Of a stretch of 5,700 nucleotides of DNA, positions 1-5,655 are shown piece after piece. The notes under the pieces were generated by a model that saw nothing but the letters and a program-made list of their open reading frames with translations, was not told the DNA's origin and searched no databases. The stretch spans positions 1-5,700 of the forward strand of contig RGEC01000143.1 in NCBI GenBank assembly GCA_009918425.1, written 5' to 3'. This DNA is from Bacteroidota bacterium. Lineage in GTDB: Bacteria > Bacteroidota > Bacteroidia > NS11-12g > UBA955. The translations under genes were made by a program, and so were the position numbers. Each line of letters starts with the position of its first letter. The first letter of the stretch is position 1.

Positions 1-56
1 GCGATTTTGCCTTTGCCTTCGTCGCCCCATTGAAGGCCTAAAATTACATCAACCAT
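1..56 (-). CDS. purA: Adenylosuccinate synthetase, N-terminal fragment (runs off the window)
   Basis: PurA condenses IMP with aspartate using GTP, the first committed step to AMP, in the cytoplasm. Only the first 18 codons are present: the protein begins MVDVILGLQWGDEGKGKI. This is the hallmark N-terminus of the family, with the QWGDEGKGK nucleotide-binding loop at residues 9-17 and the catalytic Asp at residue 12 (Asp13 in the E. coli enzyme, by family knowledge). The ATG at 56-54 is the natural start, because the family usually has very few residues before the LGxQWGDEGKGK motif. It overlaps the last 8 bases of the fur gene in another frame, which suggests co-transcription and translational coupling. 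No separate promoter is evident, since the upstream DNA is fur coding sequence. The rest of the gene lies outside the window. The identification is firm despite the short length because the motif is so distinctive. Confidence 0.93.
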   Translation of the reverse strand, partial: MVDVILGLQWGDEGKGKI

Positions 57-570
57 TCGGGTTTAAATTATCGGTGTTGGAGAGGTTTTTGCCGCAGTGC
101 AGACAATCCCCATCAAGGGTTTGCGGCTGCGCATACAGGTGCAGTGAGTGGTGGGTAACATCAAATTTGAGCAGGTTGCCCATGGTGGTATTGATTTGCT
201 GAACACGTGGATCGCAGAACTCCACCACTTTTTTGCAGGTGATACAAATCAGGTGGTCGTGCTGTTTAAATCCATAAGCCTGCTCAAAATGCGATGTGTT
301 TTCGCCAAACTGGTGTTTTTTTACCAGACCCGAATCTACCAGTAAATCGAGTGTATTGTAAACCGTGGCCCTGCTCACATGGTAGTTTCTGTCTTTCATC
401 TTGAGGTAGAGTGCATCCACGTCAAAATGCACCTTGTGGGTGTATATTTCATCAAGGATGGCGTATCGTTCAGGGGTTTTGCGCTGCTTTTTCTTTTCAA
501 GGTATGCCGTAAATATTTCGCGCACTTCCTCCTTTATTTTGAGTGTTTTGCTATCGAGTTTACCGGGCAT
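49..570 (-). CDS. fur: Fur-family ferric uptake repressor
   Basis: This is a 173-residue metal-dependent repressor of the Fur family, slightly longer than the usual 135-160. An N-terminal winged helix (about residues 15-95) carries the recognition segment SRATVYNTLDLL (66-77). The C-terminal dimerisation domain contains HDHLICITC (104-112), VVEFCDP (115-121) and HHSLHLYA (140-147). By alignment with E. coli Fur, the regulatory metal ligands H33, E81, H88, H90 and E101 correspond to H48, E96, H104, H106 and E117. The structural zinc site is complete as two CxxC pairs, C109/C112 and C156/C159. Glu at position 96, where PerR has Asp, favours iron-sensing Fur over peroxide-sensing PerR, though the regulon cannot be read from sequence. 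It lies 51 bases downstream of the SPOR gene with its own likely promoter, and its stop overlaps the purA start by 8 bases. The ATG at 570 sits 18 bases after a TAAATTTG box. An Asn/Asp-rich tail follows the last zinc pair. Confidence 0.93.
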   Translation of the reverse strand: MPGKLDSKTLKIKEEVREIFTAYLEKKKQRKTPERYAILDEIYTHKVHFDVDALYLKMKDRNYHVSRATVYNTLDLLVDSGLVKKHQFGENTSHFEQAYGFKQHDHLICITCKKVVEFCDPRVQQINTTMGNLLKFDVTHHSLHLYAQPQTLDGDCLHCGKNLSNTDNLNPNG

Positions 571-588
571 ATGTTTTCAGCGAAACCG

Positions 589-618
589 CAAATTTATTGA
601 ACACGGCGAATTAAACCA
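589..618 (-). promoter_or_regulatory. Putative fur promoter (Bacteroidota type)
   Basis: Read leftward, TGG (618-616), a 19-base spacer and TAAATTTG (596-589) match the Bacteroidota consensus TTG-N19-TAnnTTTG except for one base of the -33 element. The box ends 18 bases before the fur ATG, giving a predicted leader of roughly a dozen bases. It overlaps the region just after the SPOR stop codon, so fur could be expressed both from here and by read-through. This is an inference from consensus match and position. Confidence 0.5.
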
Positions 619-621
619 CAC

Positions 622-1068
622 TTATTTTGTGGGTCTGCGAATAATGTCGGAAATGCGGGTGGCACCGCTGAATTTTTTGCGTATTTCTACAAGCGCGGCG
701 TCGGCATCGTCTGATAAGGTAAACTGTCCCACGTAAACTTTAAAGTTGGGTTCATCATACATAACCGTCACGCCGTATTTGCTTCCGAATGATTCCATAG
801 CTTCTTCCTTCAGGGCCTCGGCCTGGGAACGGCTGGAGAAAAAACCAATAAGAATGCGGTAGCCGCGTACTTTGTCTGAATTGGCTTTTCTGCGGGCAGT
901 GCGGGTTTCTTCCATCTCTTTAACAGACGGTTCTACCTCTACTTCCACGCGCCCTTGTGCAACAACCTTTTGATGAAACCCGGGCAAAGCCAATAAAGTT
1001 AGAAGAATAAAGCTTTTAAGCCTGCCCTCATTTCTTTTGAAAAACGTATTTATAACTGGGTTGCGCAT
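622..1068 (-). CDS. Secreted SPOR-domain protein
   Basis: This is a 148-residue protein with an N-terminal export signal and a C-terminal SPOR (sporulation-related repeat) domain. Residues 1-18 are basic, 19-29 form a hydrophobic core (SFILLTLLALP), and a plausible signal peptidase site is V-V-A37|Q38, with Gln at +1 as is common in Bacteroidota. A short charged linker rich in Glu, Lys and Arg (39-67) follows. The SPOR domain spans about 69-145: it opens GYRILIGFFSSRSQAEAL, continues with a helix, then FKVYVGQF (109-116) and a final helix and strand. SPOR domains of other proteins bind peptidoglycan strands stripped of peptide stems, so a periplasmic cell-wall role is likely but not shown. 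The long polar n-region leaves some doubt about the start, but the ATG at 1068 lies 8 bases after a good promoter box. It heads the leftward block ahead of fur and purA. No specific gene name is justified. Confidence 0.82.
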   Translation of the reverse strand: MRNPVINTFFKRNEGRLKSFILLTLLALPGFHQKVVAQGRVEVEVEPSVKEMEETRTARRKANSDKVRGYRILIGFFSSRSQAEALKEEAMESFGSKYGVTVMYDEPNFKVYVGQFTLSDDADAALVEIRKKFSGATRISDIIRRPTK

Positions 1069-1076
1069 CCGTGATA

Positions 1077-1106
1077 CAAACCTACAATGATTGTACCGTA
1101 AATGAA
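1077..1106 (-). promoter_or_regulatory. Putative SPOR-gene promoter (Bacteroidota type)
   Basis: Leftward, TTC (1106-1104), 19 bases and TAGGTTTG (1084-1077) closely match TTG-N19-TAnnTTTG. The box ends 8 bases before the ATG at 1068, predicting a leader of only about 5 bases. A perfect palindrome (1083-1095) lies between the two promoter elements and overlaps the -7 box by two bases, so a bound protein would probably block this promoter. Confidence 0.6.
1083..1095. promoter_or_regulatory. Perfect 6-1-6 palindrome, candidate Fur-family operator
   Basis: TACAAT-G-ATTGTA is a perfect inverted repeat with a one-base centre, the geometry of Fur and PerR boxes. Against the Bacillus PerR consensus TTATAATnATTATAA, the 15-base site centred here agrees at 10 of 14 informative positions. 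Against the E. coli Fur 7-1-7 consensus TGATAATnATTATCA it agrees at 8 of 14. It sits between the -33 and -7 elements of the SPOR promoter, the position expected of a repressor site, and a Fur-family gene is the next gene downstream. Autoregulation of the SPOR-fur-purA block is a reasonable inference but is not demonstrated. A chance palindrome of this size is possible. Confidence 0.45.
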
Positions 1107-1113
1107 AGAAAAG

Positions 1114-1146
1114 TTATCCCTCGGCAACGGGTATGATGTAACTTTG
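1114..1146 (+). promoter_or_regulatory. Putative gpmI promoter, very close to the start codon
   Basis: TAACTTTG (1139-1146), followed by C, is an exact TAnnTTTG match. The best -33 candidate is TTA at 1114-1116 with a 22-base spacer, which is weak. Only 4 bases separate the box from the GTG at 1151, so the predicted transcription start falls at or next to the start codon. The TAA of the box is also an in-frame stop (1139-1141), so the coding region cannot begin further upstream. Confidence 0.6.
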
Positions 1147-1544
1147 CATCGTGGTGGAAAAAGCAGCACTCGTAATTCTGGACGGCTGGGGCATAGGCAG
1201 GCACGACGGCAGCGACGCCGTTTGGAATGCCAAAACGCCTTTTACGGATATGCTTTGGGATACCTTTCCCCATTCGCAGTTAAGAACCGATGGTGAGTAT
1301 GTGGGATTGCCCGAAGGGCAGATGGGAAATAGCGAGGTAGGGCACATGAATATCGGTGCCGGCCGCGTGGTATGGCAAATGCTGGTGCGCATCAACAAGG
1401 CTTTTGCCGATGGCAGCATTTCCGAAAATGCAATGCTGAAAAAAGTATTTGCATGTAAGGGAGAACTTCACCTAATTGGCCTTGTGAGCGATGGAGGTGT
1501 GCATTCGCATATCGACCATGCCATTGCGCTGGGCAAACTGGCTT

Positions 1545-1558
1545 CCGCAGCAGAACGA
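1545..1558 (+). other. Deletion/frameshift junction inside gpmI
   Basis: The 5' frame reads LASAA up to 1552 and then turns into non-homologous ERVKRYRS before a stop. The 3' frame reads QNELKDTGVKL from 1551, which matches what normally lies about 30 residues further on in the family. Restoring the frame requires a missing length equal to 2 modulo 3, so 92 or 95 bases fit the family alignment. The local sequence contains GCAGCAG, a short repeat that could have helped misalignment, but the lost partner sequence is not visible. Confidence 0.75.
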
Positions 1559-2546
1559 GTTAAAAGATACAGGAGTTAAACTCAGTACCATTGTAGGCAG
1601 ATATTTTGCCATGGACCGCGACAAACGCTGGGAAAGGGTAAAAAAAGCCTACGACCTCATGGTAAAAGGGGTGGGTGAATTTGTAGAATCGGCAGAAAAG
1701 GGAATTCTGGCAAAATATGCAGCCGGAATAACCGACGAATTCATGGAACCGATGCGTTGTTTGCCGGGCAACGAAGGATTGATAAAAGAAGGGGATACGG
1801 TTCTCTGCTTTAATTTCCGTACCGACCGGGGCAGGCAGATTACCCGTGCTCTTTCTCAGGAAGATTTTCCGGAACATAGCATGCATGCACTTAAGCTGGA
1901 TTATTTCACTTTAACCGAATACGATGAAACATTCAAAATTGCCGGTGTAATCTTCGAAAATCAAAACCTTAACGATACGCTGGGCGAAGTGGTCAGCCGC
2001 GCCGGTAAAACCCAGGTGAGGGCGGCCGAAACCGAAAAATATCCGCACGTTACTTTTTTCTTTTCAGGTGGAAGAGAAGAGCCTTTTGCCGGTGAAGAAC
2101 GCATTATGGCAGCCTCTCCGAAGGTGGCAACCTATGATTTGCAACCTGAAATGAGTGCTCCCGAACTTACCCAAAAGGCCATTGCATTGCTTGAAGAAAA
2201 GCAACCCGATTTTATCTGCCTGAACTTCGCAAACCCTGATATGGTTGGGCATACCGGTGTTTTTGATGCCATCGTGAAAGCCTGTGAAACGGTGGATGAT
2301 TGTCTGAGACAGCTGGTAGAAGCAGGTTTGAAGCATAACTACCATTTTCTGGTAATAGCTGACCACGGCAATGCCGATATGGCCGTGAATGAGGATGGAA
2401 CTCCCAATACGGCACACAGCACCAATCCGGTGCCTTGCTGGTTGATAAGCCGATCCTTAAATCCGCATTTGCAAAATGGCATTCTCGCCGATGTGGCGCC
2501 TACTGTTTTAAAAATGATGCAGCTGCCTCAACCCGAGGCTATGACA

Positions 2547-2553
2547 GGGAGGG
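2547..2553 (+). promoter_or_regulatory. Shine-Dalgarno-like GGGAGGG that supports a TTG start
   Basis: GGGAGGG lies 7 bases before the TTG at 2561, inside the last codons of gpmI. Purine-rich Shine-Dalgarno sequences are uncommon in Bacteroidota, so this one, together with the TTGA stop/start overlap and the lipoprotein signal that begins exactly there, decides the start of the next gene. Confidence 0.5.
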
Positions 2554-2560
2554 CACTGTT

Positions 2561-3112
2561 TTGAGGTACGCATTTTTAATCTTTTTATCGCTGCTGATGG
2601 GATGCAGTAAGAATGCAGAGAAGGCAGTTTTGCAGAAAGGCATGCCCGATTTGAAAGCCTTTTTTCATGACGAGGTGAATAAACTAACAACCATGCAGCC
2701 CGGACTGGAAAAAACTATTGCCGCGGGCGAGGAAGTGGCTTCATTCAGTGCCGATTCACTCGACTGGGCAACAGAACTGCAGCCTTTTACTGCATTGGAA
2801 ATGTCTTCGGCAGTTTATCAAAATGCTTTTACCGTGAACACAGACAGCAACGAACGCCTTAGTATAACCCGCTATGCTGCCAAAGATACCACACTGGAAA
2901 TTCAGGAAATCAGCATTACCCGCCGAAATAAAAACCTGGAAATGATGGAAATTAAAACCCGCAAACGCAGTGTATGGGTGGATCGTGATCAAGTGTTGAG
3001 TTACCTTCCGGGCAAAGGCTACAATATCAGTATCACGGAAAATTATATCTGGTCTTCTCCCGTCACAACCCAGATAATGGGGACATTCAAAAAACAGCAT
3101 TACAATCCATGA
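2561..3112 (+). CDS. Uncharacterised lipoprotein
   Basis: This 183-residue protein is not one I recognise. Starting at TTG 2561, it reads MRYAFLIFLSLLMGCS, a compact lipoprotein signal with lipobox L12-M13-G14-C15, so it should be lipidated on Cys15 and membrane-anchored. The residues after Cys (SKNAEK) do not form the acidic surface-export signal of Bacteroidota, so a periplasm-facing location is more likely. A helical stretch (about 18-56) is followed by a conserved-looking SLDWATELQPF (66-76). The rest alternates hydrophobic and polar residues, suggesting a beta-rich fold ending near position 178. No catalytic motif is visible. The frame is open further upstream (to an ATG at 2435), but that part overlaps gpmI and lacks signal-peptide character. 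The TTG overlaps the gpmI stop as TTGA, and its own stop overlaps the next start as ATGA, so it is embedded in the rightward operon. Similar small DW-containing lipoproteins occur in Bacteroidota as I recall, without known function. Confidence 0.75.
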   Translation: MRYAFLIFLSLLMGCSKNAEKAVLQKGMPDLKAFFHDEVNKLTTMQPGLEKTIAAGEEVASFSADSLDWATELQPFTALEMSSAVYQNAFTVNTDSNERLSITRYAAKDTTLEIQEISITRRNKNLEMMEIKTRKRSVWVDRDQVLSYLPGKGYNISITENYIWSSPVTTQIMGTFKKQHYNP

Positions 3113-4545
3113 TTACCATCAATCACTTTATCAATGGCAAGTATGTCGCACCCGGTGGTGGCGAATATTTAGATGGTTTTAACCCTGCAACCGGTGAGGT
3201 TTTTACGAAAATTGCAAACGGTACAGCCCATGATGTTCAAATGGCCGTAGATGCAGCAAAATCAGCACTGCCAGCCTGGAAAGCCATGCCTGCTGAAGAT
3301 CGTTTTCGCATCCTGAATGCCATTGCCGAGGGCATAGAAACCCATATAGACGAGCTCGCGTTGGCAGAAAGCCGCGACCAAGGGAAGCCGCTCTGGTTGT
3401 CAAAGTCTGAAATGCAGCGCGCATCGCAGAATTTTCGGTTTTTTGCTACGGCTGCCGTACAATTTGCCTCAGAAAGTCATCAGACGGATACACGTGCCAT
3501 CAATTATACACTCAGACAACCGGTGGGAATTGTGGGATGCATTAGCCCATGGAATCTTCCGCTGTATCTTTTTACCTGGAAAATAGCCCCCGCACTGGCT
3601 GCAGGAAACTGCGTGGTAGCCAAGCCCAGCGAGTTTACGCCACTTACGGCCCACTTGCTTTGCGAAATTGCAAACAAGGCAGGTTTGCCTCCCGGCGTTC
3701 TGAACGTGGTACATGGTTTGGGAAGCACTTGCGGGCAAGCTATTGTGGAACATCCGGAAATTAAAGCCATTTCCTTTACAGGTGGAACTGCTACAGGTAA
3801 GCACATTGCTTCGGTGGCTGCACCCATGTTTAAGAAACTGAGTTTGGAACTGGGAGGTAAAAATCCCAATATCATTTTTGATGACGCCGACTTGACCGAG
3901 GCGGTGAAAACCAGTGTCCGTTCTTCCTTCCTGAACCAGGGTGAAATATGCCTTTGTGGCTCCAGGGTATTCGTACATACCGGTGTGTACGATGCCTTCA
4001 AATCCGCTCTCTTGCAAGAAGTAGTCAAAATGCAGGTTGGAGATCCGTTTGATGACAAAACGCGTGTGGGAGCGATCGTTTCTAAGCCCCATTTTGAGAA
4101 AGTTTTGTCTTACATTGATCTTGCAAGGCAGGAAGGCGGTACCATTTTATGCGGAGGACAAGAGGTAAAGCCGGCGGGTTTTGAAAACGGCTGGTTTATT
4201 GCACCCACCATCATTGAAGGTCTGAGTGCAGCCTGCCGAACCAATACGGAAGAGATATTTGGTCCCGTAATAACCTTAATACCCTTCGAAACGGAAGAAG
4301 AGGTACTGGAGATGGCAAACGGCACAGCATACGGATTGGCAGCCACTTTGTGGACGAGCGACTTAAAAAGAGCCCACCGCATGGCCGAGGCCCTGCAATC
4401 CGGTATCGTGTGGGTGAATTGCTGGTTGCTGCGCGATTTGCGCACTCCGTTTGGCGGTGTGAAACAAAGCGGTGTTGGGCGTGAAGGCGGCTGGGAAGCC
4501 ATGCGATTCTTTACTGAACCGAAAAATGTTTGTATAGCCTATTAA
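3109..4545 (+). CDS. Aldehyde dehydrogenase, ALDH8/2-aminomuconate-semialdehyde dehydrogenase type
   Basis: This 478-residue NAD(P)-dependent aldehyde dehydrogenase is full length for the family. Key residues are all present: N149 in ISPWNLP, K172 in AKPSEFTP, the cofactor loop SFTGGTATG (222-230), the general base E247 in LELGGK, the catalytic C281 in NQGEICLCGSR, and E382 in EIFGP. The NQGEICLCGSR signature and the C-terminal NCWLLRDLRTPFGG (437-450) resemble ALDH8A1 and bacterial 2-aminomuconate- or 2-hydroxymuconate-semialdehyde dehydrogenases. There, arginines bind the substrate carboxylate; R110 and R442/R445 are candidates here. The likely reaction is oxidation of a muconic semialdehyde, as in tryptophan breakdown through kynurenine, and it would occur in the cytoplasm. 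No other gene of that pathway is in the window, so the substrate is inferred from family only; a betaine-aldehyde-like or broader substrate cannot be excluded. The ATG overlaps the lipoprotein stop (ATGA), and thiL follows after 4 bases. Confidence 0.88.
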   Translation: MITINHFINGKYVAPGGGEYLDGFNPATGEVFTKIANGTAHDVQMAVDAAKSALPAWKAMPAEDRFRILNAIAEGIETHIDELALAESRDQGKPLWLSKSEMQRASQNFRFFATAAVQFASESHQTDTRAINYTLRQPVGIVGCISPWNLPLYLFTWKIAPALAAGNCVVAKPSEFTPLTAHLLCEIANKAGLPPGVLNVVHGLGSTCGQAIVEHPEIKAISFTGGTATGKHIASVAAPMFKKLSLELGGKNPNIIFDDADLTEAVKTSVRSSFLNQGEICLCGSRVFVHTGVYDAFKSALLQEVVKMQVGDPFDDKTRVGAIVSKPHFEKVLSYIDLARQEGGTILCGGQEVKPAGFENGWFIAPTIIEGLSAACRTNTEEIFGPVITLIPFETEEEVLEMANGTAYGLAATLWTSDLKRAHRMAEALQSGIVWVNCWLLRDLRTPFGGVKQSGVGREGGWEAMRFFTEPKNVCIAY

Positions 4546-4549
4546 AATT

Positions 4550-5593
4550 ATGTTTGAAAACAGAGAAAGAACCGAAATAAGCGACCTGGGTGAGTTTGGA
4601 CTCATCAATCATCTTGCTTCGTTTTTCGAAAATAAAAATACCTCAACGGTATTGGGTATTGGCGATGATGCTGCTGTGATTGAAACCGGAGGCCCGGAAT
4701 ACGGACTGTTGACAGTGGACGCCATGTTTGAGGGAATCCATTTTGATCTGGCATTTCATCCGCTTAAACACCTGGGCTATAAAGCTGTGGCTACCGCTGT
4801 TAGCGATATCTGTGCCATGAATGGAACGCCCACACAAATTTTGGTGTCGCTGGGTTTAAGTAACCGATTTTCTCTCGAAGCCGTAGAGGAACTTTATGCC
4901 GGAATTAAGCTGGCATGCGAAAAATATGGTGTGGATCTGGCCGGCGGAGATACAACTGCTTCACCACGCGGTCTTTCGCTCACAGTTACTGTATACGGAC
5001 ATGTGGCTAAGGATAAATTGTGCAAACGTTCCGGAGCCAAAGAGCACGATTTGCTGGTGGTTTCGGGAGATCTGGGCTCTGCCTATATGGGATTGCAGAT
5101 TCTGGAAAGAGAGAAAAAGGTTTTTATGGAACAACCCACAATGCAGCCCGATTTGGCAGGCCATGAATATATTGTGGGCAGACAGTTGCGACCCGACGCC
5201 AGGCTGGATGTGGTGCAAACCCTTACACAACTGGATATTACTCCTTCGAGTATGATAGACATCAGCGATGGTCTTGCCAGCGAAATTCATCACCTGGGAA
5301 TGCATTCTGGATGTGGCTTTGATGTGTATGATGAAAAACTCCCCATCGATCCACAGGCCGTCACGCAGGCCCTTGGCTTCGACCTGAATCCTTCGGTTGT
5401 TGCACTTAATGGCGGTGAAGATTATGAACTTCTGTTTACCGTAGGTCAGGAGCACTATGACAAAATCAAAAGCCACCCCGATTTTACCATTATTGGCCAC
5501 GCCACAGCCAACAAAGGCAACTACAGGCTCATCGGCAAATCCGGCACAAGTTTTGAAATCAAGGCCCAGGGCTGGCAGCATTTTAAAGGCTGA
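4550..5593 (+). CDS. thiL: Thiamine-monophosphate kinase
   Basis: ThiL phosphorylates thiamine monophosphate with ATP to thiamine diphosphate, the active cofactor, in the cytoplasm. The 347-residue protein has the full set of family motifs in order: GEFGLI (14-19), GIGDDAAV (36-43, metal and nucleotide binding), TVDAMFEGIHFD (55-66), AVSDICAMNG (83-92), AGGDTTAS (131-138), SGDLGSAYMGL (172-182), IDISDGLASE (236-245) and NGGEDYELLFTV (287-298). It belongs to the PurM/ThiL/SelD ATP-binding superfamily; the SDICAMNG and NGGEDYELL motifs separate it from PurM and SelD. The ATG at 4550 lies 4 bases after the dehydrogenase stop, so it is probably co-transcribed and translated without a recognisable Shine-Dalgarno sequence. 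The N-terminal ERTEISDLGEFGLI is the typical Bacteroidota form, which supports this start. No thiamine riboswitch or other thi gene is visible nearby, as expected for a gene placed in a housekeeping operon. Nothing appears damaged. Confidence 0.96.
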   Translation: MFENRERTEISDLGEFGLINHLASFFENKNTSTVLGIGDDAAVIETGGPEYGLLTVDAMFEGIHFDLAFHPLKHLGYKAVATAVSDICAMNGTPTQILVSLGLSNRFSLEAVEELYAGIKLACEKYGVDLAGGDTTASPRGLSLTVTVYGHVAKDKLCKRSGAKEHDLLVVSGDLGSAYMGLQILEREKKVFMEQPTMQPDLAGHEYIVGRQLRPDARLDVVQTLTQLDITPSSMIDISDGLASEIHHLGMHSGCGFDVYDEKLPIDPQAVTQALGFDLNPSVVALNGGEDYELLFTVGQEHYDKIKSHPDFTIIGHATANKGNYRLIGKSGTSFEIKAQGWQHFKG

Positions 5594-5643
5594 ATTTTAC
5601 GACATTAAGGCAGAAATCCTGCTCTGATAACGGGCTTTTCGCG

Positions 5644-5651
5644 TAATTTCG
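5644..5651 (+). promoter_or_regulatory. Putative aspS promoter -7 box next to the start codon
   Basis: TAATTTCG matches the Bacteroidota -7 element TAnnTTTG at all but one fixed position and ends 4 bases before the aspS ATG. No clear TTG is found 19-22 bases upstream. It lies in the 62-base gap after thiL, and its spacing to the start codon is the same as for gpmI, which predicts a leaderless mRNA. Confidence 0.42.
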
Positions 5652-5655
5652 CGGC

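Larger units (their letters stand above)
1151..2564 (+). pseudogene. gpmI: 2,3-bisphosphoglycerate-independent phosphoglycerate mutase, internally deleted and frameshifted
   Basis: GpmI interconverts 3- and 2-phosphoglycerate in glycolysis through a phosphoserine intermediate, using two Mn ions. The 5' part (1151-1579 frame) encodes VILDGWGIG with the metal ligand D11, the nucleophile S61 in GNSEVGHMNIGAGR, and the substrate-binding His in SDGGVHSH (H118). The 3' part, in another frame from about 1551 to 2564, encodes GRYFAMDRDKRW (substrate Arg codons near 1599 and 1617), FNFRTDR (1809-1829), the Lys near 2037, PDMVGHTG (2235-2258), IADHGNAD (about 2355-2378) and AHST (about 2412-2423). Together these are nearly the whole enzyme, about 470 residues against the usual 505-515. 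The missing part, about 30 residues with the DGRD substrate-binding motif, lies exactly at the frame change. The first frame ends at a TAA at 1577-1579. Start: GTG at 1151 (or 1154); no ATG is available and an in-frame stop lies at 1139. As given it cannot make an active enzyme. An assembly error is a real alternative, because both halves are otherwise undamaged. Confidence 0.85.

Noticed and set aside
616..632. Inverted repeat CCACA-7-TGTGG spanning the SPOR stop codon, considered as a terminator
   Set aside because: The stem is only 5 bp with a 7-base loop and only a short T run follows on the minus strand; it is too weak to call, and it overlaps the proposed fur -33 element.
1491..1550. 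Apparent N-terminus MEVCIRIST of the 3' gpmI frame as a separate protein start
   Set aside because: This stretch is the out-of-frame reading of the conserved GpmI segment SDGGVHSHIDH; homology in the 3' frame begins only at about 1551.
1540..1600. Programmed frameshift in gpmI
   Set aside because: A frameshift would join the two halves but would still leave about 30 essential residues, including DGRD, missing; deletion or artefact explains both observations.
1879..1888. 10-bp palindrome GCATGCATGC
   Set aside because: It lies inside the coding sequence of gpmI (encoding Ser-Met-His-Ala) and has no regulatory context; probably chance.
3504..4092. Long open frames on the minus strand opposite the aldehyde dehydrogenase
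   Set aside because: They lie antisense to a clearly conserved gene, show no recognisable motif and have low-quality composition; they are shadows of the real coding strand.
5609..5623. Small hairpin GGCAG-loop-CTGCT after thiL, considered as a terminator
   Set aside because: It has four Watson-Crick pairs plus a G-T pair and no T tract downstream; not convincing.
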